Shown here: positions 35,151-43,084 of the stretch, one piece after another
Layout of the letters: every line of letters begins with the position of its first letter
How positions within the stretch are numbered: position 1 is the stretch's first letter
NCBI GenBank assembly: GCA_002399405.1
Contig: DHDP01000002.1
Coordinates: forward strand, 392,409-456,408
DNA length: 64,000 bases
DNA from: Treponema sp. UBA4873
GTDB taxonomy: Bacteria; Spirochaetota; Spirochaetia; Treponematales; Treponemataceae
Direction of reading: 5' to 3'
Made by a program: the position numbers and the translations under genes
The notes under the pieces: model-generated
Told to the model about the DNA's origin: nothing
Database searches by the model: none
The model's input: the letters and a program-made list of their open reading frames with translations, nothing else

Positions 35151-35166
35151 TCAAGGAGTTTAAATT

Positions 35167-36933
35167 ATGGCTAAGGTAACATTAACTATAAACGGACAGC
35201 AGGTTTCCGTTCCTGAGGGAACTACGGTCAAAACCGCTGCCGAATCAATCGGTATAAAAATTCCGTCGCTGTGCTACAGCCCGGATCTTAAACCGTGGGC
35301 TTCCTGCGGTCTCTGCGTTATTAAGAACGTGGATCCGAGGACAGGACGCGCACGTATGGCCCGTTCCTGCTGTACGGCCGTAACACCGGGCATGAACATC
35401 GTCACCGACGATGCGGAACTCCGCAATGCGCGCCGCACCGTTCTCGAGCTGATTCTTTCGAACCACCCGAACGATTGTCTCAAATGTTCGCGCAATCATC
35501 AGTGCGAGCTTCAGGAGCTTGCTTCGGAATTCGGTCTCCGCACGGTCCGTTTCGACACGATTCTGAAAGGACAGGAACCGGACGCTTCTTATAAAGAGGT
35601 CGTACTGTACCGCGACAAATGCATCAACTGCGGACGCTGCGTTGAAGTGTGCCAGAACGTTCAGAACGTCTGGGCGCTCGAATACAACGGACGCGGCGAC
35701 AAGACGGTCATCGGTCCCGTCGGCGGTGTCGATATGGCGCACAGTCCGTGCGTGCACTGCGGTCAGTGCGCGGTACACTGCCCGGTCGGTGCAATCACCT
35801 ATACGAATCCGATAGAAGAAGTGTTCGACAGAGTTGCGGACAAAGAACTTACAACGGTCGCTTCCATTGCACCGTCCGTCCGCGCTGCAATCGGCGAAGA
35901 GTTCGGCATGAAAGCCGGCTCTCTTACTACCGGCAAAATCTATTCGGCGCTCCGTGCGCTCGGATTCAAGTACGTTCTCGATACGAACTTCGGTGCCGAC
36001 CTTACGATCATGGAGGAAGCGAGCGAACTTGTTCAGCGCCTGTCGACAAAGGGAAGTAAGATTCCGATGTTTACGAGCTGCTGTCCGGGCTGGGTGGATT
36101 ATGCGGAAAAGCGCTATCAGGATATTCTGCCGCACCTTTCAACGGCCAAATCGCCGCAGCAGATGCAGGGCGTCATGATTAAGACGTATTTTGCGGAAAA
36201 AATCGGCGTTAAGAAAGACAAAATTTACAACGTATCCGTCATGCCGTGCACGGCAAAACTGTATGAAGCGTCACGCGACAAGCACATGAAAGCGAGCGGC
36301 GTTCAGGATTACGATATGGTCATTACGACGCGTGAGCTTGCACAGCTTATCCGCGAGGCGGGAATCGATTTTAACAATCTTCCCGACGGGAAAGCGGACA
36401 GCCTCATGGGCGAATATACCGGAGCGGGAACAATCTTCGGTGCAACGGGCGGCGTTATGGAAGCTGCACTCCGCACGGCGTATCACACGCTTACGAAGAA
36501 GGAACTGGGCCCTGTCGAATACATGCCGGCCCGCGGACTTGACGGCGTTAAGAGTGCGGAAGTCAACATCAAGGGAACGAAAGTACGCATCGCTGTCGTT
36601 CATCAGCTCGGAAACGTCGATCAGGTTATCCGGCAGGTACGTCAGGAACTCAAGGAAGGAAAGGAACCGTCTTTCCACTTCATTGAAGTGATGGCATGCC
36701 GCGGCGGATGTGTCGGCGGCGGCGGACAGCCGTACGGCGTAACGGATGATATCCGCAAAAAGCGCGCGGCCGCGCTCTATAAGGACGACAAAGACAGCGA
36801 AATTCGTCAGAGTCACAACAATCCTGAAATCAAGGCAATCTATAAGGATTTCCTCGAAGTGCCGGGCAGCGAAAAGGCGGAAAAATATCTGCACACCGCA
36901 TATACGAAACGCGATATGTACAGCGTTGAGTAA
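35167..36933 (+). CDS. hndD: [FeFe]-hydrogenase catalytic subunit
   Basis: A 588-aa hydrogenase (HndD or HydA). From the N-terminus: [2Fe-2S] (CYSPDLKPWASCGLCV ... RSCCT), a His-ligated cluster (HPNDCLKCSRNHQCELQ), two [4Fe-4S] (CINCGRCVEVCQ, CVHCGQCAVHCP), and the H-cluster domain with L1 TSCCPGW (about 299), L2 MPCTAKLYEASR (about 359) and L3 EVMACRGGCVGGGGQP (about 500). All cysteines needed for the H-cluster are present. Its job is proton reduction during fermentation, or H2 uptake. AAGGAG precedes the ATG and a terminator follows. Confidence 0.96.
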   Translation: MAKVTLTINGQQVSVPEGTTVKTAAESIGIKIPSLCYSPDLKPWASCGLCVIKNVDPRTGRARMARSCCTAVTPGMNIVTDDAELRNARRTVLELILSNHPNDCLKCSRNHQCELQELASEFGLRTVRFDTILKGQEPDASYKEVVLYRDKCINCGRCVEVCQNVQNVWALEYNGRGDKTVIGPVGGVDMAHSPCVHCGQCAVHCPVGAITYTNPIEEVFDRVADKELTTVASIAPSVRAAIGEEFGMKAGSLTTGKIYSALRALGFKYVLDTNFGADLTIMEEASELVQRLSTKGSKIPMFTSCCPGWVDYAEKRYQDILPHLSTAKSPQQMQGVMIKTYFAEKIGVKKDKIYNVSVMPCTAKLYEASRDKHMKASGVQDYDMVITTRELAQLIREAGIDFNNLPDGKADSLMGEYTGAGTIFGATGGVMEAALRTAYHTLTKKELGPVEYMPARGLDGVKSAEVNIKGTKVRIAVVHQLGNVDQVIRQVRQELKEGKEPSFHFIEVMACRGGCVGGGGQPYGVTDDIRKKRAAALYKDDKDSEIRQSHNNPEIKAIYKDFLEVPGSEKAEKYLHTAYTKRDMYSVE

Positions 36934-36965
36934 AGCTTCGGACAGCATCGGCTGAATGAATGCGT

Positions 36966-37002
36966 ATCCCGGAATATCACGCGGTATTCCGGGATTTTTT
37001 TT
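36966..37002 (+). terminator. terminator of hydrogenase operon
   Basis: A perfect 11-bp stem, ATCCCGGAATA (36966-36976) with TATTCCGGGAT (36985-36995), is followed by a run of T. Confidence 0.93.
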
Positions 37003-37235
37003 ACGGATTTCGTACTGTCTGAACCAATTTTTTTCTTCAAAAAATCTTTTTTGAGTAATTTTGACTCAGTTTAACTGGGTATTAATGACCCGTTTGATGC
37101 ATTTTGCGCATGTATGAAAACCTGACAGCTTTTAAAATCCGTGCGGCTTTTGGGAAATACCTCAAACAGCTCTTTTGTTTGGAGATAAAGGCTGATTTTT
37201 GTATTTTCACAATTTTTTTTGCAAAGTCAGACAGC
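37003..37235. other. upstream region of hsp20, no gene
   Basis: AT-rich DNA without a supported gene. It is a plausible place for enhancer sites of a sigma-54 activator. The partial inverted element around 37098-37112 (ATGCATTTTGCGCAT) is the only symmetric feature I noticed. Confidence 0.4.
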
Positions 37236-37252
37236 TTGGCATAATAATTGCT
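37236..37252 (+). promoter_or_regulatory. sigma-54-like -24/-12 promoter of hsp20
   Basis: TTGGCA-TAATAA-TTGCT has GG and GC separated by exactly 10 nt, as in the sigma-54 consensus TGGCAC-N5-TTGC. No good -35/-10 pair is evident nearer the gene. The transcription start would be about 37263, some 50 nt before the ATG. Confidence 0.55.
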
Positions 37253-37314
37253 ATATTTATTAATGTAAGCCGCAGGGCTTAGAGAAAAATATAAACAATG
37301 ATTGGAGGCTTTAT

Positions 37315-37746
37315 ATGAACGAGTTATCACTTTTCAACAATTTTTTCGACAATGCACTTGATGCAATCCCTGATTTCGATTTCGGGCGTTCGCTTGGCAT
37401 GCCGAAAGTCGACGTAAAAGAAGACAAGGATGCGTATGTTATGCAGATGGATCTTCCCGGAATGACCGAGAAAGATGTAAACGTCGAGCTTGATCACAAT
37501 GTCCTGACAATTTCTTCTCATCACGAAGAGAACAAAGAGGAAAAATCTGACAAGAATGAAAAGAAGGATGAAGCAAAATGGCTCATCCGCGAACGCCGCG
37601 TAAGCGAGTTCAGCCGCAGATTCACACTGCCTGAAGATGTGAACGGCGAGAATGTCGCCGCAACTTTCAAAAACGGCGTACTCACGGTAAACATCCCGCG
37701 TAAGGCGCTTGCCGCACCGAAAAGAATCGCAATCGCTGCTGCCTGA
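37315..37746 (+). CDS. hsp20: small heat-shock protein Hsp20
   Basis: A 143-aa chaperone of the alpha-crystallin family that holds unfolding proteins in soluble form. The N-terminus is short (about 1-35), the alpha-crystallin domain spans about 36-130 (PKVDVKEDKDAYVMQMDLPG, FSRRFTLPEDVNGENVAATF, NGVLTVNIPRK) and a short C-terminal tail follows. A charged EENKEEKSDKNEKKDEAK loop sits in the middle of the domain. GGAGG precedes the ATG. The upstream -24/-12 motif suggests unusual control. Confidence 0.94.
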   Translation: MNELSLFNNFFDNALDAIPDFDFGRSLGMPKVDVKEDKDAYVMQMDLPGMTEKDVNVELDHNVLTISSHHEENKEEKSDKNEKKDEAKWLIRERRVSEFSRRFTLPEDVNGENVAATFKNGVLTVNIPRKALAAPKRIAIAAA

Positions 37747-37850
37747 TACGACGGCGGACAGAACGAGCCGGCCGATAGCCGTCGGCAGCAGGCCGGTTCC
37801 GGTACGGATGGTGCTTATCCGCCGGAAAGGCGAATAAGATGAAAGATAAA

Positions 37851-37882
37851 GCCCGGATCAGGTAACTGGTCCGGGCCTTTTT
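37851..37882 (+). terminator. terminator of hsp20
   Basis: GCCCGGA (37851-37857) pairs with TCCGGGC (37870-37876), with an inner CAG/CTG around a GTAA loop and five T after it. Confidence 0.9.
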
Positions 37883-38082
37883 ATGCAGCTGCAGTTTATT
37901 TCTATGAGCACTGCTTCCATAATTTTACCTGTTCTTTTTTGTTTTCCTTAACACCTCGCCGAACCAAAACGATTCATAGGGGATACGGAGTTTCTGAGAA
38001 ATCTGCGTAAAAACATTTATCCGTCTCCCCTTTATTACAAAAGAAGATGAGGTCAGAAAAAGAGCATTTGTTACCAGTATTG
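37883..38082. other. gene-free spacer
   Basis: I see no gene, promoter or repeat that I can support in these 200 bases. Confidence 0.4.
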
Positions 38083-38111
38083 AAAAACCCGCCCGGTTAA
38101 ATCCGGCGGTT
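38083..38111 (-). terminator. probable terminator of desulforedoxin-like gene
   Basis: On the - strand AACCGCCGG pairs imperfectly with CCGGGCGGGTT, followed by five U. It starts at the stop codon. Confidence 0.6.
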
Positions 38112-38305
38112 CATACGTTTGGGTAACCTTCGTCACATGCATCATCGTCATTATGAAATCTATACGACTCTGCATCGTGAGTGATTGAGCAGGTATCAAG
38201 AGGCAATTGTTTCATCTTCCTGTTACAGCATACCGGTGTGCCGGCTTTTGCGTCCGCTGTCACTTCTTTTCCGCACTCTTCGCACTTATACTTTACCATA
38301 GCCAT
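38111..38305 (-). CDS. desulforedoxin-like metal-binding miniprotein
   Basis: A 64-aa protein with Cys spacing like desulforedoxin: KCEECGK (C-x2-C, residues 8-11) and PVCCNRKMKQL (adjacent Cys about 26-27), so it probably binds one iron or zinc. The tail has DTCSITHDAESYRFHNDDDACDEG, a pattern I associate with small rubredoxin-like proteins. The function is unknown; redox or zinc-ribbon roles are possible. GGAGGT lies 7-8 nt before the ATG, which makes the gene convincing despite its size. Confidence 0.75.
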   Translation of the reverse strand: MAMVKYKCEECGKEVTADAKAGTPVCCNRKMKQLPLDTCSITHDAESYRFHNDDDACDEGYPNV

Positions 38306-38468
38306 ATCAAATACCTCCTAGTAAAACTATATATCGTAATATCAGGATACCATTGATTGCCGGGCTTATCAATAGAATTCATTCAGAATGCCTTTTGTGT
38401 TTCGTATTTTGAATATACTGCCGGAATGCCGGGAAAACAAGAAGTGACTCAGGTAATTCCGAAAAAAT
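38306..38468. other. spacer upstream of mannitol-type PTS operon
   Basis: There is no supported gene in this stretch. It holds the divergent upstream regions of the miniprotein gene and the PTS operon. Confidence 0.4.
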
Positions 38469-38558
38469 GGCACATCAATTCTGCCAAAATCGGAAAACTT
38501 TTTTACTGCCAAAAGAAAATTTGTTTTGTTTGTCAGATCAGGAAAAGCATGGTGTAAT
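38469..38558 (+). promoter_or_regulatory. PTS operon promoter and activator-site candidates
   Basis: TTGTCA (38530-38535) and TGTAAT (38553-38558) are spaced by 17 nt. Upstream lie an inverted TGGCA/TGCCA pair (38468-38486) and two direct CTGCCAAAA copies (38481-38489 and 38506-38514). These are well placed for an activator such as the PRD regulator encoded at the end of the operon. Confidence 0.5.
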
Positions 38559-38654
38559 TACTCATGAAACCTGCTGCCGCGGTCACAGCGCGCGTGATGC
38601 GGTTAAACGGCATGTTTCGGCATTTTGTCTCATTTTATCTATTAGGAGGAAATT

Positions 38655-40040
38655 ATGGGAAGTGCAAACAGCGGACGTGTAAAGGTTCAGCAGTTTGGCC
38701 GCTTTATGAGCGGAATGGTTATGCCGAATCTGGGCGCGTTCATTGCCTGGGGTTTAATTACGGCATTATTTATTGCTACAGGGTGGATCCCGAACGAGCG
38801 GTTTAATGCGCTTGTCAGCCCGATGCTCACCTATCTGCTTCCGCTTCTGATTGCTTACACGGGCGGAAAAATGGTGCACGGAGTACGCGGCGGTGTCGTC
38901 GGCGCAATAGCAACCATGGGCGTCATTGTCGGCTCCCAGCAGACAATGCTCATGGGTGCAATGCTTATAGGACCGCTCGGCGCAGCCTGCATCAAGGAAT
39001 TCGACAAACTGACTGACGGAAAAATCAAACCCGGATTCGAAATGCTCGTTGAGAATTTCTCCGCCGGCATTATAGGTCTTCTTCTGTGTCTCCTTGCGAA
39101 CGTCGTTATTCAGCCGGTTATGAATGCGATTCTTGCCGTGCTTACTGCCGGAGTCAACTGGATTGTCGGACATCGGCTTCTTCCGCTTTCGGCGATTTTC
39201 ATCGAGCCGGCAAAGGTTCTGTTCCTTAACAACGCGGTAAATCACGGTGTTCTTGCGCCGATCGCGGTTGAGCAGGTTAAGGAGGCGGGAAAATCGATTC
39301 TCTTCCTGCTTGAGACTAATCCCGGAACCGGACTCGGAATTCTTACGGCATACGCGCTTTTCTCAAAGGGTTCTGCGAAAGCTTCCGCGCCGGGAGCTAT
39401 CATTGTTCACTTTCTCGGCGGCATTCACGAAATCTATTTTCCGTACATTCTCATGCAGCCTGTTCTGATTCTGGCGGCTATTGCGGGCGGATTCGTCGGA
39501 ACTTTGACGTTCGTTCTTCTCGGGGCCGGAGAAATCGCTACGCCGTCGCCGGGGTCTATTTTCGCGCTCATAGCCGTTGCGCCGAAAGGCGGATTGTTTC
39601 CCGTTCTTGCGGGCGTTCTCACGTCTGCGGTGACAAGCTTCGTCGTTGCGGTTCCGTTTGTTAAGAAAAATGCCGCGAAGCTCGAAAACGAAGACAGCGG
39701 AGACGCGCTTGCAGCTGCGCAGGCCCAGGTGAAGGATATGAAGAATCTCGGTACAACGGATTCCATCGTATTCGCCTGCGACGCCGGAATGGGTACGAGC
39801 GCGATGGGCGCAAGCCGTCTCAAAAAGCTTCTTGCGGAAGCGGGGATTGTGAATGTGAAAGTCGAGCATTCTTCCATCGACGCTATTCCGCCGACGGCGA
39901 ACATCGTTATCTGCCAGAAATCGCTTGCAGACAGGGCGAAGAAAGCGAGCCCCGGCGCTCAGATTTTCGCAATCAGTAATCTTGTTAATGCCGCCGAATA
40001 TCAGGCGATTGTCGATCAGATTGCCGCGGCCAGAAAATAA
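38655..40040 (+). CDS. mtlA: PTS mannitol-type transporter IICB
   Basis: A 461-aa Enzyme II with a mannitol-family IIC (about 1-340; FGRFMSGMVMPNLGAFIAWG, GGIHEIYFPYILM) and a IIB domain (about 370-461) with the phospho-Cys in VFACDAGMGTSAMGA (about 375). It has no fused IIA; that domain is the next gene. It imports a hexitol or similar sugar as its phosphate. Because the operon has no MtlD-type dehydrogenase but a zinc dehydrogenase and a PfkB kinase, the substrate may not be mannitol. AGGAGG precedes the ATG. Confidence 0.9.
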   Translation: MGSANSGRVKVQQFGRFMSGMVMPNLGAFIAWGLITALFIATGWIPNERFNALVSPMLTYLLPLLIAYTGGKMVHGVRGGVVGAIATMGVIVGSQQTMLMGAMLIGPLGAACIKEFDKLTDGKIKPGFEMLVENFSAGIIGLLLCLLANVVIQPVMNAILAVLTAGVNWIVGHRLLPLSAIFIEPAKVLFLNNAVNHGVLAPIAVEQVKEAGKSILFLLETNPGTGLGILTAYALFSKGSAKASAPGAIIVHFLGGIHEIYFPYILMQPVLILAAIAGGFVGTLTFVLLGAGEIATPSPGSIFALIAVAPKGGLFPVLAGVLTSAVTSFVVAVPFVKKNAAKLENEDSGDALAAAQAQVKDMKNLGTTDSIVFACDAGMGTSAMGASRLKKLLAEAGIVNVKVEHSSIDAIPPTANIVICQKSLADRAKKASPGAQIFAISNLVNAAEYQAIVDQIAAARK

Positions 40041-40048
40041 TTAAAATG

Positions 40049-40119
40049 ATGCTGTCCAAGAATTATTAAACTGCGGATAAGGCATACTGAGTTTGTTGCG
40101 TAAACTTTTTGGACAGCCT
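40049..40119 (+). repeat. intercistronic hairpin in PTS operon
   Basis: GCTGTCCAA (about 40051-40059) pairs with TTGGACAGC (about 40109-40117) and encloses a second stem AAACT/AGTTT. The structure ends just before the ribosome-binding site of the IIA gene and could tune IICB and IIA levels or stabilise mRNA. Confidence 0.6.
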
Positions 40120-40134
40120 TTGTACGGAGGAATA

Positions 40135-40602
40135 ATGGATTTTACCGATTACCTGATTACCAAGCACGCGGTTGCCGCGAAGATACAGGCGTACAGCTGG
40201 AAAGAAGCTATAAGCGAGGGCGGGAAAGTACTCGTCGGAACGGGTGCGTGTACCCCGGAATATATTAGCGCGATTATAGAAACCTGCGAGATGAACGGTC
40301 CGTATTTTGTAATCAGCAGGGGAATCGCCATGCCGCATGCGCGTCCTGAAAAGGGAGGCCTTGACGACGGTGCGGCGCTTGTCACGCTGGAAACTCCCGT
40401 CGTTTTTGAGGATCCCGAAAACGACCCTATAGACATACTGATTTTTATTTCCGCAAAGACTGCGGCTTCTCATGTGGAGGATGCGATGTGTCAGGTTGCG
40501 GATTTCTGCGATGACGCGGAGAATATCGAAGCGCTCCGCAGCATGAATACTTCCGATGAAATACTGAAATTTCTGAAAAAAATCAAAGGAAACAAAAAAT
40601 GA
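40135..40602 (+). CDS. PTS IIA protein, mannitol/ascorbate type
   Basis: A 155-aa IIA of the mannitol-fructose-ascorbate superfamily. The phospho-His is in GIAMPHARPE (about residue 65). It receives phosphate from HPr and passes it to the IIB of the preceding gene. CGGAGG precedes the ATG at 40135, and its end overlaps the next gene (ATGA). The TPEYISAIIE segment is like UlaC-type IIA proteins. Confidence 0.88.
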   Translation: MDFTDYLITKHAVAAKIQAYSWKEAISEGGKVLVGTGACTPEYISAIIETCEMNGPYFVISRGIAMPHARPEKGGLDDGAALVTLETPVVFEDPENDPIDILIFISAKTAASHVEDAMCQVADFCDDAENIEALRSMNTSDEILKFLKKIKGNKK

Positions 40603-41861
40603 AAACAACTGCTGTCCGTTTATACGGAAAAAACGATCTGCGGCTTGAAACGTTCGAGCTGCCCGAAATAAAAGACGATGAAATACTTCTGAAAGTGCAG
40701 GCCGATTCTATCTGCATGAGCACGTGGAAAGCCGTGCAGGCCGGAGCAGAACATAAACGCGTTCCGAAGGACGTGGACAAAAATCCGATTATCATCGGCC
40801 ACGAGCTTACGGGAATTCTGGAAAAGATCGGAAGCCGGTGGTCCGGAAAATTTCACGCCGGACAGATGGTGACGATTCAGCCTGCGCTCAATTATCAGGG
40901 TTCGATGGATTCGCCCGGTTATTCGTACAAGTACTGCGGAGGCGATGCGACATACATCATCCTGCCGCCCGAAGTGATGATTGTCGACGCGCTGCTTCCC
41001 GTCGAGGCGGACGGATTTTTCATGTCGGCGCTTTCGGAGCCGTATTCGTGCGTTATCGGAGCGATGCATTCGCTTTTCCGCACGAGCAGGCAGAATCACC
41101 TGCACGACATCGGTATGAAGGCCGGGGGGAACCTTGCGATTCTCGGCGGCTGCGGTCCTATGGGTCTCGCCGCGCTTGACTACGGTCTCGCCGCGGAAAA
41201 TCATCCGGGGCACATTGTCGTGACCGACCAGGACGAAGCGAAAATCAGCCGTGCAAAACTCATCTTTGATCCGGTCGCAAAGGAACGCGGAATAAAGCTC
41301 GATATCGTCGATACGAAAGGGAAAGACGATTATCAGATATGCTGCGATCTGACGGACGGTAAAAAATTCGACGACATTCTCGTGATGCTTCCCGTTCCCG
41401 CGATAATCGAGCTTGCCGACCGTCTGCTCGGTTTTAACGGCTGCATGAATTTTTTTGCCGGTCCTATCCACACGGATCTTGCTGCGAAAATTAATTTTTA
41501 CGATATTCATTACATGGAACATCACGTGCTGGGAACGACCGGCGGCAACACCGACGATCAGCGGGAAGCGCTTTCTTTGATGGAGAAAAAACTCATTCAC
41601 CCTGAAGCGCTCGTCACGCATATCGGCGGACTCGACGCTGCCGCTCCGGCGACGATGAACCTTCCCGAAATTGGCGGCGGGAAAAAACTGATTTACACGC
41701 ATAAGAAATTTCCGCTCTTTGCGATCGCCGACCTGCCGGTGCTTGCGCCGAAATCGGCATTGTACAAAGAGCTGAATGACATTGTGAGCGACAATAACGG
41801 TCTCTGGTGCAAAAAAGCGGAAGACTATCTGCTGGCGCACGCGCCCGATATTTCGGAATAG
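40599..41861 (+). CDS. zinc-dependent sugar-phosphate dehydrogenase (SorE-like)
   Basis: A 420-aa medium-chain dehydrogenase/reductase. The N-terminal zinc-type domain has GHELTGILEKIG; the Rossmann motif is LAILGGCGPMGLAALDYG (about 178-195). The usual Cys of the catalytic zinc site appears as SICMSTWKA. Length and domain pattern are close to L-sorbose-1-phosphate reductase. In this operon it would interconvert the imported hexitol or ketose phosphate before the kinase acts. The reaction is inference. It overlaps the IIA gene by 4 nt. Confidence 0.72.
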   Translation: MKTTAVRLYGKNDLRLETFELPEIKDDEILLKVQADSICMSTWKAVQAGAEHKRVPKDVDKNPIIIGHELTGILEKIGSRWSGKFHAGQMVTIQPALNYQGSMDSPGYSYKYCGGDATYIILPPEVMIVDALLPVEADGFFMSALSEPYSCVIGAMHSLFRTSRQNHLHDIGMKAGGNLAILGGCGPMGLAALDYGLAAENHPGHIVVTDQDEAKISRAKLIFDPVAKERGIKLDIVDTKGKDDYQICCDLTDGKKFDDILVMLPVPAIIELADRLLGFNGCMNFFAGPIHTDLAAKINFYDIHYMEHHVLGTTGGNTDDQREALSLMEKKLIHPEALVTHIGGLDAAAPATMNLPEIGGGKKLIYTHKKFPLFAIADLPVLAPKSALYKELNDIVSDNNGLWCKKAEDYLLAHAPDISE

Positions 41862-41873
41862 GAGACGCGGAGT

Positions 41874-42779
41874 ATGAAAAAGATAACAGCCGTATGCCTG
41901 AGTTCCACGCTTCAGCGTACTGTAACGTTCAGCGACTTCCGCCTTAACCACGTAAACAGATCCGAGAAATATCAGATATATGCCTCGGGTAAGGCGGTCA
42001 ATTCGGCCCGGGTCATCAATCAGCTTGAAAAGGGAGCGGTGAACGTTATCTGTCCGCTCGGAAAGGAAAACGCCGGGCGGTTCATGAAACTTGCGCGGCT
42101 TGATGAGCTGCAGATTACGGGAATTTCCGTTCCGGGATATATACGCGAATGCTGGACAGTTCTCGACCGGGTGAATCACACTACTACCGAAATTGTCGTG
42201 GGAGAACCTGTGGGCAGCGGAGATTATTCGGGAGCCGTGAAGGGACTTCTCGACGCCGTTGCGGAAACCCTGAAACAGAATGATGCGCTGCTGCTCGCGG
42301 GAAGCAGACCGGGAATATGGCCGGAGGACATGTGCGCGCGGATATGCAGAAAGGCAGCCGATGCGGGCAGAATCAGTATGGCTGATTTTTGGGGTGAAGA
42401 TCTGAAGCGGACGCTTGAAGTCTGTACGCCCGACATCATAAAAATCAATGAAGAGGAATTCTGCGCTACATTCGGATACACTTTTCCGATCGACAGTGTA
42501 CAATTAAAAAAGGCCGTGTGCGAACAGAGCAGACGTCTTAATAATATTATCGTAGTCACACGCGGGAAAGATCCGACGTACGGAGCGGACGGAGGAACGC
42601 TGTTCGAAAAAGCCGCCGAAAACGTTGCGGTTGTGAATACGACTGCGTGCGGGGATTCTTTTTCGGCGGGATTTCTTCATGAGTATCTGAAAGCGCACGA
42701 TGTCGCCGCTTCTCTTGCGAAGGGAAACTGGTGTGCGGCGCGGAATGCGGAGCTCGAATGTCCTGGCGCAATACGGTAG
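41874..42779 (+). CDS. PfkB-family sugar-phosphate kinase (divergent 1-PFK type)
   Basis: A 301-aa ribokinase-fold kinase related to 1-phosphofructokinase and tagatose-6-phosphate kinase. The substrate motif is YASGKAVNSARVINQL, where the usual GGKG is SGKA, and the anion-hole motif is NTTACGDSFSAGFLHEYL, where GAGD becomes ACGD with the catalytic Asp kept (about 254). These changes suggest another sugar phosphate than fructose 1-phosphate, but the fold is intact. AGGAGA precedes the ATG. It would make a bisphosphate for aldolase cleavage. Confidence 0.8.
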   Translation: MKKITAVCLSSTLQRTVTFSDFRLNHVNRSEKYQIYASGKAVNSARVINQLEKGAVNVICPLGKENAGRFMKLARLDELQITGISVPGYIRECWTVLDRVNHTTTEIVVGEPVGSGDYSGAVKGLLDAVAETLKQNDALLLAGSRPGIWPEDMCARICRKAADAGRISMADFWGEDLKRTLEVCTPDIIKINEEEFCATFGYTFPIDSVQLKKAVCEQSRRLNNIIVVTRGKDPTYGADGGTLFEKAAENVAVVNTTACGDSFSAGFLHEYLKAHDVAASLAKGNWCAARNAELECPGAIR

Positions 42780-42801
42780 CAATTATGGTAAAGGAGCTTA
42801 T

Positions 42802-43062
42802 ATGACAGAGAAAAAAATTACAGTGACCGCTCCGGAAGGACTGCATACGCGCCCTGCGAAAGCTTTTACTGAAGCGGCGAAGAAATACGAATGCGATGTG
42901 ACGCTCTGCAACGGATCGAAGGAAAGCCCGGGCAGGAATCTTATTAAACTGATGAAACTCGGGATAGGCTGCGGAACGGAAGTCACACTCCGCTGCAACG
43001 GCGCCGACGAACAGAAAGCGTGTGAAGAACTTGCTGCATTCATCGCCGCAATAAAAGCCTGA
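42802..43062 (+). CDS. operon-specific HPr
   Basis: An 86-aa HPr paralogue with the phospho-His in EGLHTRPAKAF (about residue 15). The Ser46 region reads GRNLIKLMKLG, so Asn stands where the regulatory Ser would be. Only a dedicated phosphate-carrier role is likely. AAGGAG lies 7-8 nt before the ATG at 42802. It sits between the kinase and its own Enzyme I. Confidence 0.9.
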   Translation: MTEKKITVTAPEGLHTRPAKAFTEAAKKYECDVTLCNGSKESPGRNLIKLMKLGIGCGTEVTLRCNGADEQKACEELAAFIAAIKA

Positions 43063-43084
43063 GCGGCATCAGAGGCAGGGTGAT

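Noticed and set aside
38467..38487. TGGCAC motif as a second sigma-54 promoter
   Set aside because: The GG-to-GC distance is 12 nt instead of 10, and a sigma-70-like pair exists downstream.
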